A DNA stretch of 64,000 nucleotides, taken from positions 124,001 to 188,000 of the forward strand of contig NZ_JBPPGJ010000009.1 of the NCBI RefSeq assembly GCF_051594765.1. The letters are read 5' to 3'. The position numbers were made by a program, and so were the translations under genes. Within the stretch, counting starts at the first letter, position 1; the number at the start of each line of letters is the position of its first letter. Below the pieces are notes generated by a model. That model did not search any database. It was not told the DNA's origin and saw only the letters and a list, made by a program, of their open reading frames with translations. The stretch is from Paenibacillus_AR sp051594765 (GTDB lineage: Bacteria > Bacillota > Bacilli > Paenibacillales > NBRC-103111). Below, piece after piece: positions 24,053 to 33,476 of the stretch.

Positions 24053-24979
24053 ATGGGAAAAATCGCATTTGTATTCCCCGGCCAAGGCGCACAAGCCGTC
24101 GGCATGGGCAAGGATGTCTATGATTCTCATGAGGGCGCCCGTCGGGTATACGACGAAGCGGACGCTGCTCTCGGCTTCAAGCTGACGGACATCGTCTTCG
24201 GCGGGCCGGAGGAAACCTTGAAGATGACGGCTTACACCCAGCCGGCGCTCTTGACTACGAGCTTGGCCTTGTACGAGGCGTTCCGCATGAAGGGCGTACA
24301 GCCGGATTACGTGGCCGGGCACAGCTTGGGCGAATACAGCGCGCTGGCCGTAGCGGGCGTGCTGAGCTATGAGGATGCGGTGCGAACCGTACGGGCCCGC
24401 GGCGAGCTGATGGAGCAGGCTGTTCCGGGCGGACAGGGCGCCATGGCGGCCGTACTGGGAGCCGAACGCGGTGCGTTAGCGGAGCTGTGCGCGAAGATCT
24501 CGGGCACGGTAGGTGCCGTAGAGCTGGCCAATGTGAACTGTCCGGGCCAGATCGTCGTGTCCGGCACCAAGGAAGGCGTGCAGGCCGTGGTGGAGATGGG
24601 CAAGGAGATCGGCGCCAAGCGGGTCATTCCGCTGGAGGTCAGCGGCCCGTTCCACTCCTCCCTCATGAAGCCGGCGGCCGAGAAGCTGGGCGGGGTGCTG
24701 GAAGGGCTTGCGATGAAGACCGCCTCCGTGCCGGTGGTGGCCAACGTCCATGCGCGGCCCGTCACCGAGCCGGAGGAGATCCGCCGCCTACTGGTGGAGC
24801 AGGTGTATTCGCCCGTGCTCTGGGAGGATACCGTAGCCTGGCTGATCGCCCAAGGCGTGGACACCTTCGTGGAGATCGGCTCCGGCAGCGTGCTGGCGGG
24901 TCTCATCAAGAAGGTCGACAAGACCGTGAAGGTGATCTCCGTCAACAGCAAGGACGCAGTCGAAGGGTTCAGCTTATAA
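24053..24979 (+). CDS. fabD: Malonyl-CoA:ACP transacylase
   Basis: 308 residues. FPGQGAQAVGMG at the N-terminus and the nucleophile S91 in GHSLGEYSALA, with the oxyanion/malonyl-binding VSGPFHSSLM and the catalytic His there. It loads malonyl onto ACP. Start preceded by AAGGAGACAAGC. Confidence 0.98.
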   Translation: MGKIAFVFPGQGAQAVGMGKDVYDSHEGARRVYDEADAALGFKLTDIVFGGPEETLKMTAYTQPALLTTSLALYEAFRMKGVQPDYVAGHSLGEYSALAVAGVLSYEDAVRTVRARGELMEQAVPGGQGAMAAVLGAERGALAELCAKISGTVGAVELANVNCPGQIVVSGTKEGVQAVVEMGKEIGAKRVIPLEVSGPFHSSLMKPAAEKLGGVLEGLAMKTASVPVVANVHARPVTEPEEIRRLLVEQVYSPVLWEDTVAWLIAQGVDTFVEIGSGSVLAGLIKKVDKTVKVISVNSKDAVEGFSL

Positions 24980-25064
24980 TATCTGGGACCCCTGCCAAAC
25001 GAGCTGGAATAAGCTTCAGCGCTTAAGGTCGCTTTGGCGGGAGTACTTATGTGGGAGGTTACTT

Positions 25065-25808
25065 ATGCTGGAGGGGAAAATTGCACTGGTCACCGGGGCA
25101 TCCCGTGGCATCGGACGGGCCATCGCTTTGGAGCTGGCCCGTGCGGGCGCCGACGTGGCCGTCAACTACGCCGGCAGCGAGCAGGCGGCCGAAGAGGTCG
25201 TCTTGGCCATTCAGGCCTTGGGACGGCGCGCCATGAAGATCAAGGCCAACGTCGGTTCCTCCGAGGAGGCCGACGCTATGGTTTCCCAGGTGCTCGAAAC
25301 CTATGAGCGTATCGACATCCTGGTGAACAATGCGGGCATCACCCGCGACAACCTGATCATGCGCATGAAGGAAGACGAGTTCGATCAGGTGATCAACACG
25401 AACCTGAAGGGCGTCTTCAACTGTGTCAAAGCAGTGACCCGCCCCATGATGAAGCAGCGCTCCGGCCGCATCATCAACATCTCCTCCGTGGTGGGCTCCG
25501 TCGGCAACCCGGGCCAGGCCAACTACGTGGCCGCCAAGGCCGGCGTCATCGGCCTGACGAAGGCTGCCGCCAAGGAGCTGGCCTCCCGCGGGATCACCGT
25601 AAACGCGGTGGCTCCGGGCTTCATCGCCACGGATATGACCGACAAGCTGTCGGAGGACCAGAAGGCCGCCCTGCTGCCTCAGATTCCGCTGGCCAAGATG
25701 GGCCAGCCGGAGGATATTGCCCGGGCCGTGCGCTTCCTGGCATCCGACGACGCCTCTTACATCACGGGTCAGACCCTGCATGTGGACGGCGGTATGTACA
25801 TGGGATAA
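25065..25808 (+). CDS. fabG: 3-oxoacyl-ACP reductase
   Basis: 247 residues, short-chain dehydrogenase. Cofactor motif TGASRGIG (about 10-17), NNAG, catalytic Ser in ISSVVGSVGNPGQ and Y154-x3-K158 in NYVAAKAG. Reduces beta-ketoacyl-ACP with NADPH. GGGAGG lies 7 bases before the ATG. The ends, GGMYMG, are typical of FabG. Confidence 0.98.
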   Translation: MLEGKIALVTGASRGIGRAIALELARAGADVAVNYAGSEQAAEEVVLAIQALGRRAMKIKANVGSSEEADAMVSQVLETYERIDILVNNAGITRDNLIMRMKEDEFDQVINTNLKGVFNCVKAVTRPMMKQRSGRIINISSVVGSVGNPGQANYVAAKAGVIGLTKAAAKELASRGITVNAVAPGFIATDMTDKLSEDQKAALLPQIPLAKMGQPEDIARAVRFLASDDASYITGQTLHVDGGMYMG

Positions 25809-25848
25809 ATGCCCGTATTGGGGCCTGTCCAGTTATTTTTAGCGGGAT

Positions 25849-25883
25849 ATGGTATTTTGAACATAATTCTCGTATAATACCAT
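25849..25883 (+). promoter_or_regulatory. Promoter-like region with 8-bp inverted repeat before acpP
   Basis: TATAAT at 25873-25878 is a consensus -10 in the fabG-acpP gap. ATGGTATT (25849-25856) and AATACCAT (25876-25883) form a perfect inverted repeat around it, spacer 19. The left arm falls at the -35 position. Either an operator over an acpP promoter or an mRNA hairpin; it does not match the FapR box. Confidence 0.4.
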
Positions 25884-25899
25884 GGAGGAGGTGAACCGG

Positions 25900-26133
25900 A
25901 TGTCCGATATCTTGGATCGTGTAAAGCGAATCGTCGTCGACCGCTTAGGCGTAGATGAGGCGGAAGTAACCCTCGAAGCGTCTTTCAAAGATGACTTGGG
26001 CGCTGATTCTCTCGATGTTGTAGAATTGGTGATGGAGCTCGAAGACGAGTTCGATCTTGAGATTTCCGATGAGGATGCAGAAAAGATTACGTCTGTGGGA
26101 GAAGTTGTTGAATACATAAAATCTCATGCGTAA
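25900..26133 (+). CDS. acpP: Acyl carrier protein
   Basis: 77 residues from the ATG at 25900, preceded by GGAGGAGGTG. Acidic four-helix protein with the phosphopantetheine site S37 in DDLGADSLDVVEL. Carries the growing acyl chain. A candidate internal promoter upstream may give the higher expression ACP needs. A hairpin CAAGTCCCGTT / AACGGGACTTG (26143-26175) without U-tract follows. Confidence 0.99.
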   Translation: MSDILDRVKRIVVDRLGVDEAEVTLEASFKDDLGADSLDVVELVMELEDEFDLEISDEDAEKITSVGEVVEYIKSHA

Positions 26134-26142
26134 ATGATTCTC

Positions 26143-26175
26143 CAAGTCCCGTTCGTTCTATGACAACGGGACTTG
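26143..26175 (+). terminator. Hairpin after acpP, possible weak terminator
   Basis: Perfect 11-bp stem CAAGTCCCGTT / AACGGGACTTG, 11-base loop, followed by TCCTCG rather than a U-run. More likely an mRNA 3' end stabiliser for acpP than a full terminator. Confidence 0.45.
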
Positions 26176-26312
26176 TCCTCGTTCATCGGGAACTTTGGCT
26201 TTACAGGATCTTCATATCCGCCGGCAGCATGTGCTCCGGGTATGGCTCATAGGATGCCGGTGAAGGCCTTTTTTCTTATACAATAACGCTTTAGAAGATA
26301 GAGGTGGTCCTT

Positions 26313-27557
26313 TTGACGCAACGAGTTGTAGTGACAGGTATGGGAGTTATGACGGCGCTTGGCCGGGATCTCGAGACCTTCTGGGGCAACCTGATGGAGG
26401 GCAAGTCCGGAGTATCGCTAATCGAAAGCTTCGATACCAGCGAATACACCACCAAGATCGCCGCCGCCATCAAGGATTTTAACCCCGAAGACTATATGGA
26501 TAAGAAGGAAGCCCGCCGGATGGACCGCTTCGTCCAGTTCGCCGTAGTGACCAGCCAGGCCGCCCTGAAGGACGCCGGCATTACCATTGGCGAGAATATG
26601 GATCCGGAACGGATCGGCGTCTACGTCGGCTCCGGCATCGGCGGTCTGATCACGTGGGAGGAGCAGCACCGCATCCTTCTGGAGAAGGGACCGAAGCGGG
26701 TCAGCCCGTTCTTCATCCCGATGATGATCGCGAATATGGCCTCCGGCCAGATCTCCATGACCACCGGCGCCAAGGGGCCTAACAGCACGGCGGTCACCGC
26801 CTGCGCCACGGGCACCCACTCCATCGGCGACAGCTTCCGCATCATCAAGAACGGCGAAGCGGACGTGATGATCTGCGGCGGCGCCGAAGCGACGATCGCT
26901 CCGATCGGCATGGCTGGGTTCTGCGCTTTGCGTGCCATGTCCACCCGCAACGACGAGCCGCATCGCGCCAGCCGTCCCTTCGATGTGGACCGCGACGGCT
27001 TCGTAATGGGCGAAGGCTCCGGTGTTCTGATTCTGGAATCCCTGGAGCATGCTCTGAAGCGTGGGGCCCGCATCTATGCGGAGGTGGTCGGCTACGGCAT
27101 GAGCGCCGACGCCCATCATATGACTGACCCGGCTCCGGGTGGGGAAGGCGCTGCACGCTGTATGGTCAAGGCCATTAAGGACGCAGGGCTGGAACCGACG
27201 GATATCGATTATATCAATGCCCACGGAACCTCTACCGGTGCAGGTGACAAGTCGGAGACCGCTGCGGTCAAGACGGTGTTCGGCGACTACGCCTATAAGC
27301 TGCCGGTTAGCTCCACCAAGTCCATGACGGGGCACCTGCTGGGTGCCGCAGGCGGCGTGGAAGCGGTCATCAGCGCCTTGACCATCGTCAACGGCATAAT
27401 CCCGCCGACCATCAACCTGGAGAATCAGGATCCCGAGTGCGATCTGGACTACGTCCCGAATGTCCCTCGCAAAGCCGATGTAGAGGTAGCCATGTCCAAC
27501 TCCTTCGGATTCGGCGGCCATAACGCGACGATCATCCTGAAGCGTTACGAGGCCTAA
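26313..27557 (+). CDS. fabF: Beta-ketoacyl-ACP synthase II
   Basis: 414 residues if started at the TTG at 26313, which is 6 bases after AGAGGTGG and gives MTQRVVVTGMG; a GTG three codons earlier lies inside that site. Catalytic C164 in TACATGTHSIG, then NAHGTST and KSMTGHLLGAAGG supply the two histidines. Elongates acyl-ACP with malonyl-ACP. Belongs to the FapR operon but may have its own promoter (TACAAT near 26277). Confidence 0.97.
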   Translation: MTQRVVVTGMGVMTALGRDLETFWGNLMEGKSGVSLIESFDTSEYTTKIAAAIKDFNPEDYMDKKEARRMDRFVQFAVVTSQAALKDAGITIGENMDPERIGVYVGSGIGGLITWEEQHRILLEKGPKRVSPFFIPMMIANMASGQISMTTGAKGPNSTAVTACATGTHSIGDSFRIIKNGEADVMICGGAEATIAPIGMAGFCALRAMSTRNDEPHRASRPFDVDRDGFVMGEGSGVLILESLEHALKRGARIYAEVVGYGMSADAHHMTDPAPGGEGAARCMVKAIKDAGLEPTDIDYINAHGTSTGAGDKSETAAVKTVFGDYAYKLPVSSTKSMTGHLLGAAGGVEAVISALTIVNGIIPPTINLENQDPECDLDYVPNVPRKADVEVAMSNSFGFGGHNATIILKRYEA

Positions 27558-27615
27558 GGCTGCTGCCGCCGGTTGGGCGGCGCGTCTAGCCTTCTCATCA
27601 GAGGGAAACGATAAG

Positions 27616-27652
27616 CGCAAGCGGTTCTGCTTTTCGGGATCGCTTGCGTTTT
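27616..27652 (+). terminator. Intrinsic terminator after fabF
   Basis: CGCAAGCG and CGCTTGCG pair around a 17-base loop and are followed by TTTTC. Moderately strong; separates fabF from rnc. Confidence 0.7.
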
Positions 27653-27733
27653 CAATGATACGCACTTTTGGGATCGGAGCAGGGCAGCTTGAGAGCCCGG
27701 CCTGGATCCGACGCGAGGTGGAGAACGGAAGCT

Positions 27734-28432
27734 ATGCATGCCGATTTGAAACAACTGGAGAGAAAGCTGGGAATTGCCTTCCGCAATCCGGAGCTGTTGA
27801 AGCAGGCATTCACTCATTCCTCCTATGTGAATGAGCACCGGATGACGGTAAGCCGGGATAACGAGCGTCTGGAGTTTCTGGGCGATGCCGTGCTGGAGTT
27901 GACGGTATCGGAGTTCTTGTTCGCCAAGTATCCGGACCGCACCGAGGGCGAGCTGACGAAGCAGCGGGCCTCGATCGTATGCGAGCCATCCCTGGTTACC
28001 TTTGCCGAGGCGCTTCACTTCGGGGACTATGTCCTGCTGGGCAAGGGGGAGGAGATGACTGGAGGCCGGACCCGTCCCGCGCTGCTGGCGGATGTGTTCG
28101 AATCCTTCGTCGGCGCGCTGTACCTGGACCAGGGCTTGGAGGCGGTGCAGGCGTTCCTGAGGCTTCACATGTTCCCGTCCATTTCCTGGGAGGGCCGTCC
28201 GCAGATCGTCGATTACAAGACCCAGCTGCAGGAGTTGGTCCAGCAGTTAGGGGCAGGAGCCCTGGAATACCGGATCGTGGATGAGCGAGGACCGGCACAT
28301 GAGAAGGAATTCCTGGCCGAGGTCTGGATGGATGACCGGCAGCTGGGTAAGGGTTCTGGCCGCTCCAAGAAGGAAGCGGAGCAGCAGGCGGCTTCCCAGG
28401 CGCTGGCACGGCTGGCCTCCCCGCAGGGATAA
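27734..28432 (+). CDS. rnc: Ribonuclease III
   Basis: 232 residues from the ATG at 27734. N-terminal endonuclease domain with HSSYVNEHR and the signature NERLEFLGDAVLEL carrying the metal-binding acids, then VFESFVGALYLD; C-terminal double-stranded RNA-binding domain (about 158-228) with KKEAEQQAASQALARL. Processes rRNA precursors and other duplex RNA. The same frame is open 22 codons further upstream but without homology. Confidence 0.97.
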   Translation: MHADLKQLERKLGIAFRNPELLKQAFTHSSYVNEHRMTVSRDNERLEFLGDAVLELTVSEFLFAKYPDRTEGELTKQRASIVCEPSLVTFAEALHFGDYVLLGKGEEMTGGRTRPALLADVFESFVGALYLDQGLEAVQAFLRLHMFPSISWEGRPQIVDYKTQLQELVQQLGAGALEYRIVDERGPAHEKEFLAEVWMDDRQLGKGSGRSKKEAEQQAASQALARLASPQG

Positions 28433-28444
28433 GGCGGGGGGAGG

Positions 28445-28545
28445 AACGGCTCATATCGGAGCTATTGACAAACGTCATGTATCCCGCGGACCATTCCGGG
28501 CTACGCGCGCTTGCCAATGCCGCTCCGATGGGCCGTTTTCTTTTT
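28445..28545 (+). ncRNA. Candidate structured RNA between rnc and smc
   Basis: AACGGCTC (28445-28452) pairs with GGGCCGTT (28530-28537) and ATCGGAGC (28455-28462) with GCTCCGAT (28522-28529), giving a 16-bp stem broken only by a 2-base AT bulge. It closes a 59-base apical region with inner complementarity such as CCCG/CGGG and ends in TTTTCTTTTT. This looks like a folded RNA domain fused to its own terminator. The 316-bp gap has no other coding frame; a TACAAT near 28638 may be the -10 of an smc promoter. Not matched to a known RNA family. Confidence 0.5.
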
Positions 28546-28748
28546 CCAAGACCCCAAAGGAGGAGACGCTTCGACTTCCGGTATCGACCGGCGGTAAGTC
28601 GGCCTTCTTTCCCTATTTCCATAATTCCAGGTTGTTGTTACAATAGGCTACAGACGGCCCCCCATTTGGCATGGCACCTTATAGGGAGCTTCCCGGAACA
28701 CCGTCCCTGACCCGGACATTGTGATTGCAGGAGAGGTGAAAGATAACC

Positions 28749-31700
28749 ATGTTTTTGAAGCGCATTGAACTGTCGGGCTTTAAGTCCTTCGCCGATAAAA
28801 CGGAGCTCGAATTCGTACAAGGCATCACCGCGGTTGTCGGTCCCAACGGGAGCGGCAAGAGCAACATTTCCGACGGCATCCGATGGGTGCTGGGAGAGCA
28901 GAGCGCCAAGTCTCTGCGGGGCGGAAAGATGGAGGATGTCATCTTTGCGGGGAGCGACGCCCGGAAGGCGGTCAATTACGGCGAAGTGTCGCTGACACTC
29001 GATAATTCGGATAAAGCGCTTCCGCTTGACTACAGCGAAGTGACGGTTACCCGCCGGGTCCATCGGAGCGGGGACAGCGAATATTTGATCAACAAGCAGT
29101 CCTGTCGATTGAAGGATATTACCGAGCTGTTCATGGATACGGGCATCGGCAAGGAAGCCTATTCCATCATCGGACAGGGCCGCATCGAGGAGATTCTCAG
29201 CACGAAGTCGGAGGATCGGAGAGGCATCTTCGAGGAGGCCTCCGGCATCGTTAAATACAAGTCCCGCAAGAAGGAAGCGGAGCGCAAGCTGGCGGACACG
29301 GACCAGAACCTGGTCCGGATCCACGATCTGGTCTCGGAGCTGGAGGATCAGATCGTGCCTCTGGAGGAGCAGTCCCGCAAGGCGTACCGGTTCAAGGAGC
29401 TTCGGGAAGCGCTTAAGACGGTGGAGATCTCCGTCTACGTGCACCAGATCGACGCGATCTATTCCCAATGGACCGAGACGAACAACCGGATCGAGGAGCT
29501 TCGCAAGCAGCAGCTGGAGCTGTCCACGGTGGTGGGCGCCCATGATGCGCAGCTGGAGACCCACCGATGGGAGACCCGCCGTCTGGACGAGGAACTGGAG
29601 AAGCTCCAGGAGACGCTCCTGACGATCAGCGAGGAGTTCGAGAAGTGCGAAGGCCAGGGCGAGGTGCTCCGCGAACGCCGCAAAAACTTAAGCTCCAACC
29701 GGCTCCAGATGGAGCAGGTGGTGGGTTCCCAGGAGAAGCGTCTGGCGGACAAGCAGACGGAGCTGGCGGAATGCAATGACCGGATCGCCGTAGTGCGGGA
29801 ACGCTTGGCGGAGTGCAAGGCGGCATTGAAGGCGGAGGAGGAGAAGCTGCTGGGCGTGGAGGGCGGCACCCGGAGCGACGAGGAGGAGCGCCTGAAGGGC
29901 GAGCTCCTGGATACGCTGAACCGGCTGGCCCAGGTCCGCAACGAGGCCCGCTACGCGGAGCAGCAGATCGAGACACTCTCCCGCCGGGGCGTGCGGCTGG
30001 AGGACGAGCGGGTGAAGTGGACGGCCCAGCTGCAGGAGCTGGCCTCCCGCAAGGAGGAGCTGGATCGCAAGCTCCTGGAAGCGCGGATGGAGTCGGAGAC
30101 TCTCCGTCAGCAGTTCCTGGAGCTCACGCAATCCATGCGGAGCAAGCAGGGGCTCCTGGAGGAGGTCCAGGGTGCCGTCCGCAAGTGGGAGCAGAAGCTT
30201 GACGCTCTGACCTCCCGCCGGGACACCATGCGCGAGATGCAGAATGATTATGACGGCTTCATGCACGGCGTCAAGGAAGTGCTGAAGGCAAAGAACCGTC
30301 CGCAGGACGGGCTTCGCGGCATTCACGGCGCCGTTGCGGAGCTGGTGAAGGTTCCCGCCGAGGTGGAGCTGGCCATGGAGACCGCCTTGGGCGGCGCCAT
30401 GCAGCATATTGTCGTCGAGAACGAAGCCAACGGCCGGGAGGCCATCGCATTCCTGAAGCGCAAGCAGTTCGGGCGCGCCACCTTTTTGCCGCTGGATGTC
30501 ATTCGGGCTCGTTCGATTCCGGAGCATGAAGCCCGTTCCGTCGCAGGCATGGATGGCTTCGTGGGCTTGGCAGTGGACCTGGTGCAGTTCGCGCCGGTCT
30601 ACAAGGATATCGTAGGCAGTCTGCTTGGCAACGTCATCGTGGCGGACCGTCTGGAGGATGCCAACCGGATCGCCGCCCGCTGCCAATACCGGTACCGTGT
30701 GGTCACCCTGGAGGGCGACGTGGTAAATCCGGGCGGCTCCATGACGGGAGGCAGCCAGCAGAAGAAGAGCTCTAACCTGCTGGGCCGCCAGCGCCAGATC
30801 GAGGAGCTGGACCAGGAGATCAAGACCTCCATCGCCCAGCTGAACGATCTGAAGCGCAAAGCCCAGACCATGAAGGTGGAGCTGGTCCACGACAACGATA
30901 AGCTGGAGGAGCTCCGGCAGATCGGCGAAGCCAAGCGGGGCGAAGAACAGCGGTATGCCGCCGAGGTGGCGCCGTTGGAGAAGGAATGGAACAACGCGAC
31001 GGAGCAGCTCTCGGTCTATTCCCAGGATGGGGAAGCCTTGACGGTGGAAGCGGCGGATTACGAGATTCGCAAGATGAAGGCTCTGCAGGAAGCGGCGGAG
31101 CTGGAGCGACTGGAGAAGGAGCTGCAGGACGCTATCCGGGAGGCCGAGCTGTTCCGCAAGGCCAGCGAGTCGGCCAAGGATGAGCTGGTGTCTCAGCTGA
31201 CCGAGTTGAAGGTGCAGGCGGCCTCCGTCACTCAGGAGCAGGAGTCTCTTGTGGGACAAGCCCAGCGGCTGAAGAACGAGTTCGGGGCTCTTGAGCAGGA
31301 GCTGGCCGTGAACCGGGAGATGATGCGGCAGCTGGACGGGGACATCGGCGTGAATGAGCAGGAGATCGTGAAGCAGACGGAGCTCCTGAACGACCTCTCC
31401 CTTCGGAAGCGTCAGGTTACGGCGGAGAACGAGTTCAAGCGGGCCGAGCGGGCCGAGTGGCTCAAGAAGCTGGAAGAGGAAGAGAATCATACCCGGGACC
31501 AGCGCGTCGCCTTGAAGAAGGTGGAGGAGGAGCTTCACCAGGGTGAGGTCCGGGCCAACCGGCTGGACGTAGAGCTGGAGAATATCCTGAAGAAACTGGG
31601 CGAGGAGTATGAGCTCAGCTACGAGCTGGCCAAAACCCGGTATCCGGCGCCCGAGGACGTGCCAGCTGCGCAGCTGCGGGTCCGTGAGCTGAAGCGGGAG

Positions 31701-32327
31701 ATCCACGCCTTGGGCGAGGTGAACATGGGGGCCATCGACGAGTATGCCCGCGTCAAGGAGCGTTACGAGTTCCTGGACGCCCAGAAGAAGGACCTGCTGG
31801 AGGCGAAGACCTCCTTGTATACGGTAATCCGAGAGATGGACGAAGAGATGTCCAAGCGCTTCCGGACCACCTTCGACCAGATCCGCTCCCACTTCGTCGT
31901 GGTCTTCGCCAAGCTGTTCGGCGGCGGACGGGCGGACCTGGTCATGGTAGACCCGTCCATGCCGCTCGATACGGGAATTGAGATCATCGCACAGCCTCCG
32001 GGCAAGAAGACGCAGAACCTGCAGCTCTTGTCCGGCGGAGAACGGGCTCTGACCGCCATCGCGCTGTTGTTCGCGATCCTTCATGTGAAGCCCGTTCCGT
32101 TCTGCGTCTTGGACGAGGTCGAAGCGGCTCTGGATGAAGCCAATGTGGCGCGCTACGCCGGCTACCTGCGGGAATTCTCGGACGCCACCCAATTTATCGT
32201 CGTGACCCACCGGAAGGGAACTATGGAGGAAGCGGACGTACTCTACGGCGTGACCATGGAGGAAGGCGGAGTGTCCAAGTTGGTATCTGTCCGTCTGGAG
32301 GAGATGGACGAAGCGGTCTCGGCTTAG
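28749..32327 (+). CDS. smc: Chromosome segregation protein SMC
   Basis: 1192 residues, full length. Walker A GPNGSGKSN at 31-39, long coiled coil, hinge domain about 510-680 (with GGAMQHIVVEN and GGSMTGGSQ), second coiled coil, then the ABC signature LSGGERALTAIALLFAI and Walker B CVLDEVEAALDEANV near the C-terminus. Forms condensin with ScpA/ScpB to organise and segregate the chromosome. GAGAGGTG precedes the ATG. Confidence 0.99.
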   Translation: MFLKRIELSGFKSFADKTELEFVQGITAVVGPNGSGKSNISDGIRWVLGEQSAKSLRGGKMEDVIFAGSDARKAVNYGEVSLTLDNSDKALPLDYSEVTVTRRVHRSGDSEYLINKQSCRLKDITELFMDTGIGKEAYSIIGQGRIEEILSTKSEDRRGIFEEASGIVKYKSRKKEAERKLADTDQNLVRIHDLVSELEDQIVPLEEQSRKAYRFKELREALKTVEISVYVHQIDAIYSQWTETNNRIEELRKQQLELSTVVGAHDAQLETHRWETRRLDEELEKLQETLLTISEEFEKCEGQGEVLRERRKNLSSNRLQMEQVVGSQEKRLADKQTELAECNDRIAVVRERLAECKAALKAEEEKLLGVEGGTRSDEEERLKGELLDTLNRLAQVRNEARYAEQQIETLSRRGVRLEDERVKWTAQLQELASRKEELDRKLLEARMESETLRQQFLELTQSMRSKQGLLEEVQGAVRKWEQKLDALTSRRDTMREMQNDYDGFMHGVKEVLKAKNRPQDGLRGIHGAVAELVKVPAEVELAMETALGGAMQHIVVENEANGREAIAFLKRKQFGRATFLPLDVIRARSIPEHEARSVAGMDGFVGLAVDLVQFAPVYKDIVGSLLGNVIVADRLEDANRIAARCQYRYRVVTLEGDVVNPGGSMTGGSQQKKSSNLLGRQRQIEELDQEIKTSIAQLNDLKRKAQTMKVELVHDNDKLEELRQIGEAKRGEEQRYAAEVAPLEKEWNNATEQLSVYSQDGEALTVEAADYEIRKMKALQEAAELERLEKELQDAIREAELFRKASESAKDELVSQLTELKVQAASVTQEQESLVGQAQRLKNEFGALEQELAVNREMMRQLDGDIGVNEQEIVKQTELLNDLSLRKRQVTAENEFKRAERAEWLKKLEEEENHTRDQRVALKKVEEELHQGEVRANRLDVELENILKKLGEEYELSYELAKTRYPAPEDVPAAQLRVRELKREIHALGEVNMGAIDEYARVKERYEFLDAQKKDLLEAKTSLYTVIREMDEEMSKRFRTTFDQIRSHFVVVFAKLFGGGRADLVMVDPSMPLDTGIEIIAQPPGKKTQNLQLLSGGERALTAIALLFAILHVKPVPFCVLDEVEAALDEANVARYAGYLREFSDATQFIVVTHRKGTMEEADVLYGVTMEEGGVSKLVSVRLEEMDEAVSA

Positions 32328-32421
32328 TTCTCCGGTTGACCGGGAGGGGATATTTGGCTCCGTCGGTGTTCATGGGGTATAATACGATTATTCATTTTCA
32401 AGAGCTGAATCGGAGGATGCC

Positions 32422-33435
32422 ATGAGCTTTTTTCGCAAATTAAAAGAGAGCATTTCCACCAAGACTGAGGCGGTTACGACCAAATTCAAGGAAGGCCTGA
32501 GCAAAACCCGCGACGCCTTCGTGGAGAAGGTCGAGGAGCTGATCCTGCGGCGCAAGAAGATCGACGAGGATTTCTATGAGGAGCTGGAGGAAATTCTGAT
32601 CGGCGCGGACGTCGGGATCAATACCGTCATGAAGCTGATGGACGATCTCCGGGCCGAGGTGAAGAAGCGGAAGATCGAGGATGCCGCGGCGCTTCGCCCC
32701 GTTCTGTCGGAGAAGCTGATCGGCCTGCTGGACGCGGACGACGAAGAGGTGGGCTTGCGGATGGCTCCCTCCGGTCTGACGGTGATTCTGTTCGTCGGCG
32801 TCAACGGCGTCGGCAAGACCACCACCATCGGTAAGCTGGGCTACAAGTTCAAGCAGGAAGGCAAAAAGGTGCTGATGGCAGCCGGCGATACGTTCCGAGC
32901 CGGTGCGATCGAGCAGCTGGAGGTATGGGGCCAGCGCGTCGGAGTGGACGTCATCAAGCAGCAGGCTGGCTCTGACCCGGCGGCGGTGATGTTCGACGCC
33001 ATCCAGGCGGCGAAGACTCGGAATGTGGACATCCTCCTGTGCGATACCGCAGGCCGTCTACAGAATAAGTCCAATCTGATGGAGGAGCTGAACAAGATCT
33101 ACCGCGTCATCCAGCGGGAGATCCCGGATGCGCCCCATGAGGTGCTGCTGGTGCTGGACGCCAACACAGGGCAGAATGCCCTGCAGCAGGCCAAGCTGTT
33201 CGGCGACAAGACCGGCGTCACGGGACTGGTGCTGACTAAGCTTGACAGCACGGCGAAGGGCGGAATCGTCATTGCCATCCGGCAAGAGATGAACATTCCG
33301 GTCAAACTGGTAGGCTTGGGCGAGAAGATGACCGATCTGCAGGAATTCGATTCCGAGCAGTTCGTTCATGCCTTGTTCGCAGGATTGGTTACGGAGGAAG
33401 AGGAAGAGGTAGAATCGGATCCGGAAGTGGAATAA
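32422..33435 (+). CDS. ftsY: Signal recognition particle receptor FtsY
   Basis: 337 residues with N and G domains: P-loop GVNGVGKTTT (about 127-136), DTAGRLQNK, and TKLDSTAKGG. It has a short charged N-terminus rather than the long acidic A domain of E. coli. Docks SRP-ribosome complexes at the membrane. Follows smc as in Bacillus, but ylxM-ffh, its usual neighbours, come only 13.8 kb later. A strong terminator follows. Confidence 0.98.
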   Translation: MSFFRKLKESISTKTEAVTTKFKEGLSKTRDAFVEKVEELILRRKKIDEDFYEELEEILIGADVGINTVMKLMDDLRAEVKKRKIEDAAALRPVLSEKLIGLLDADDEEVGLRMAPSGLTVILFVGVNGVGKTTTIGKLGYKFKQEGKKVLMAAGDTFRAGAIEQLEVWGQRVGVDVIKQQAGSDPAAVMFDAIQAAKTRNVDILLCDTAGRLQNKSNLMEELNKIYRVIQREIPDAPHEVLLVLDANTGQNALQQAKLFGDKTGVTGLVLTKLDSTAKGGIVIAIRQEMNIPVKLVGLGEKMTDLQEFDSEQFVHALFAGLVTEEEEEVESDPEVE

Positions 33436-33441
33436 GAAAGA

Positions 33442-33476
33442 GAAGCTTCGTTCAAATAGGACGAAGCTTTTTTTAT
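33442..33476 (+). terminator. Intrinsic terminator after ftsY
   Basis: AAGCTTCGT and ACGAAGCTT pair around a 9-base loop and run into TTTTTTA. Confidence 0.94.

Noticed and set aside
29688..32210. Open frame of 840 codons on the minus strand opposite smc
   Set aside because: Product is Leu/Gln/His-rich with no fold-like pattern, a typical antisense shadow of a GC-rich coiled-coil gene; smc itself is unmistakable.
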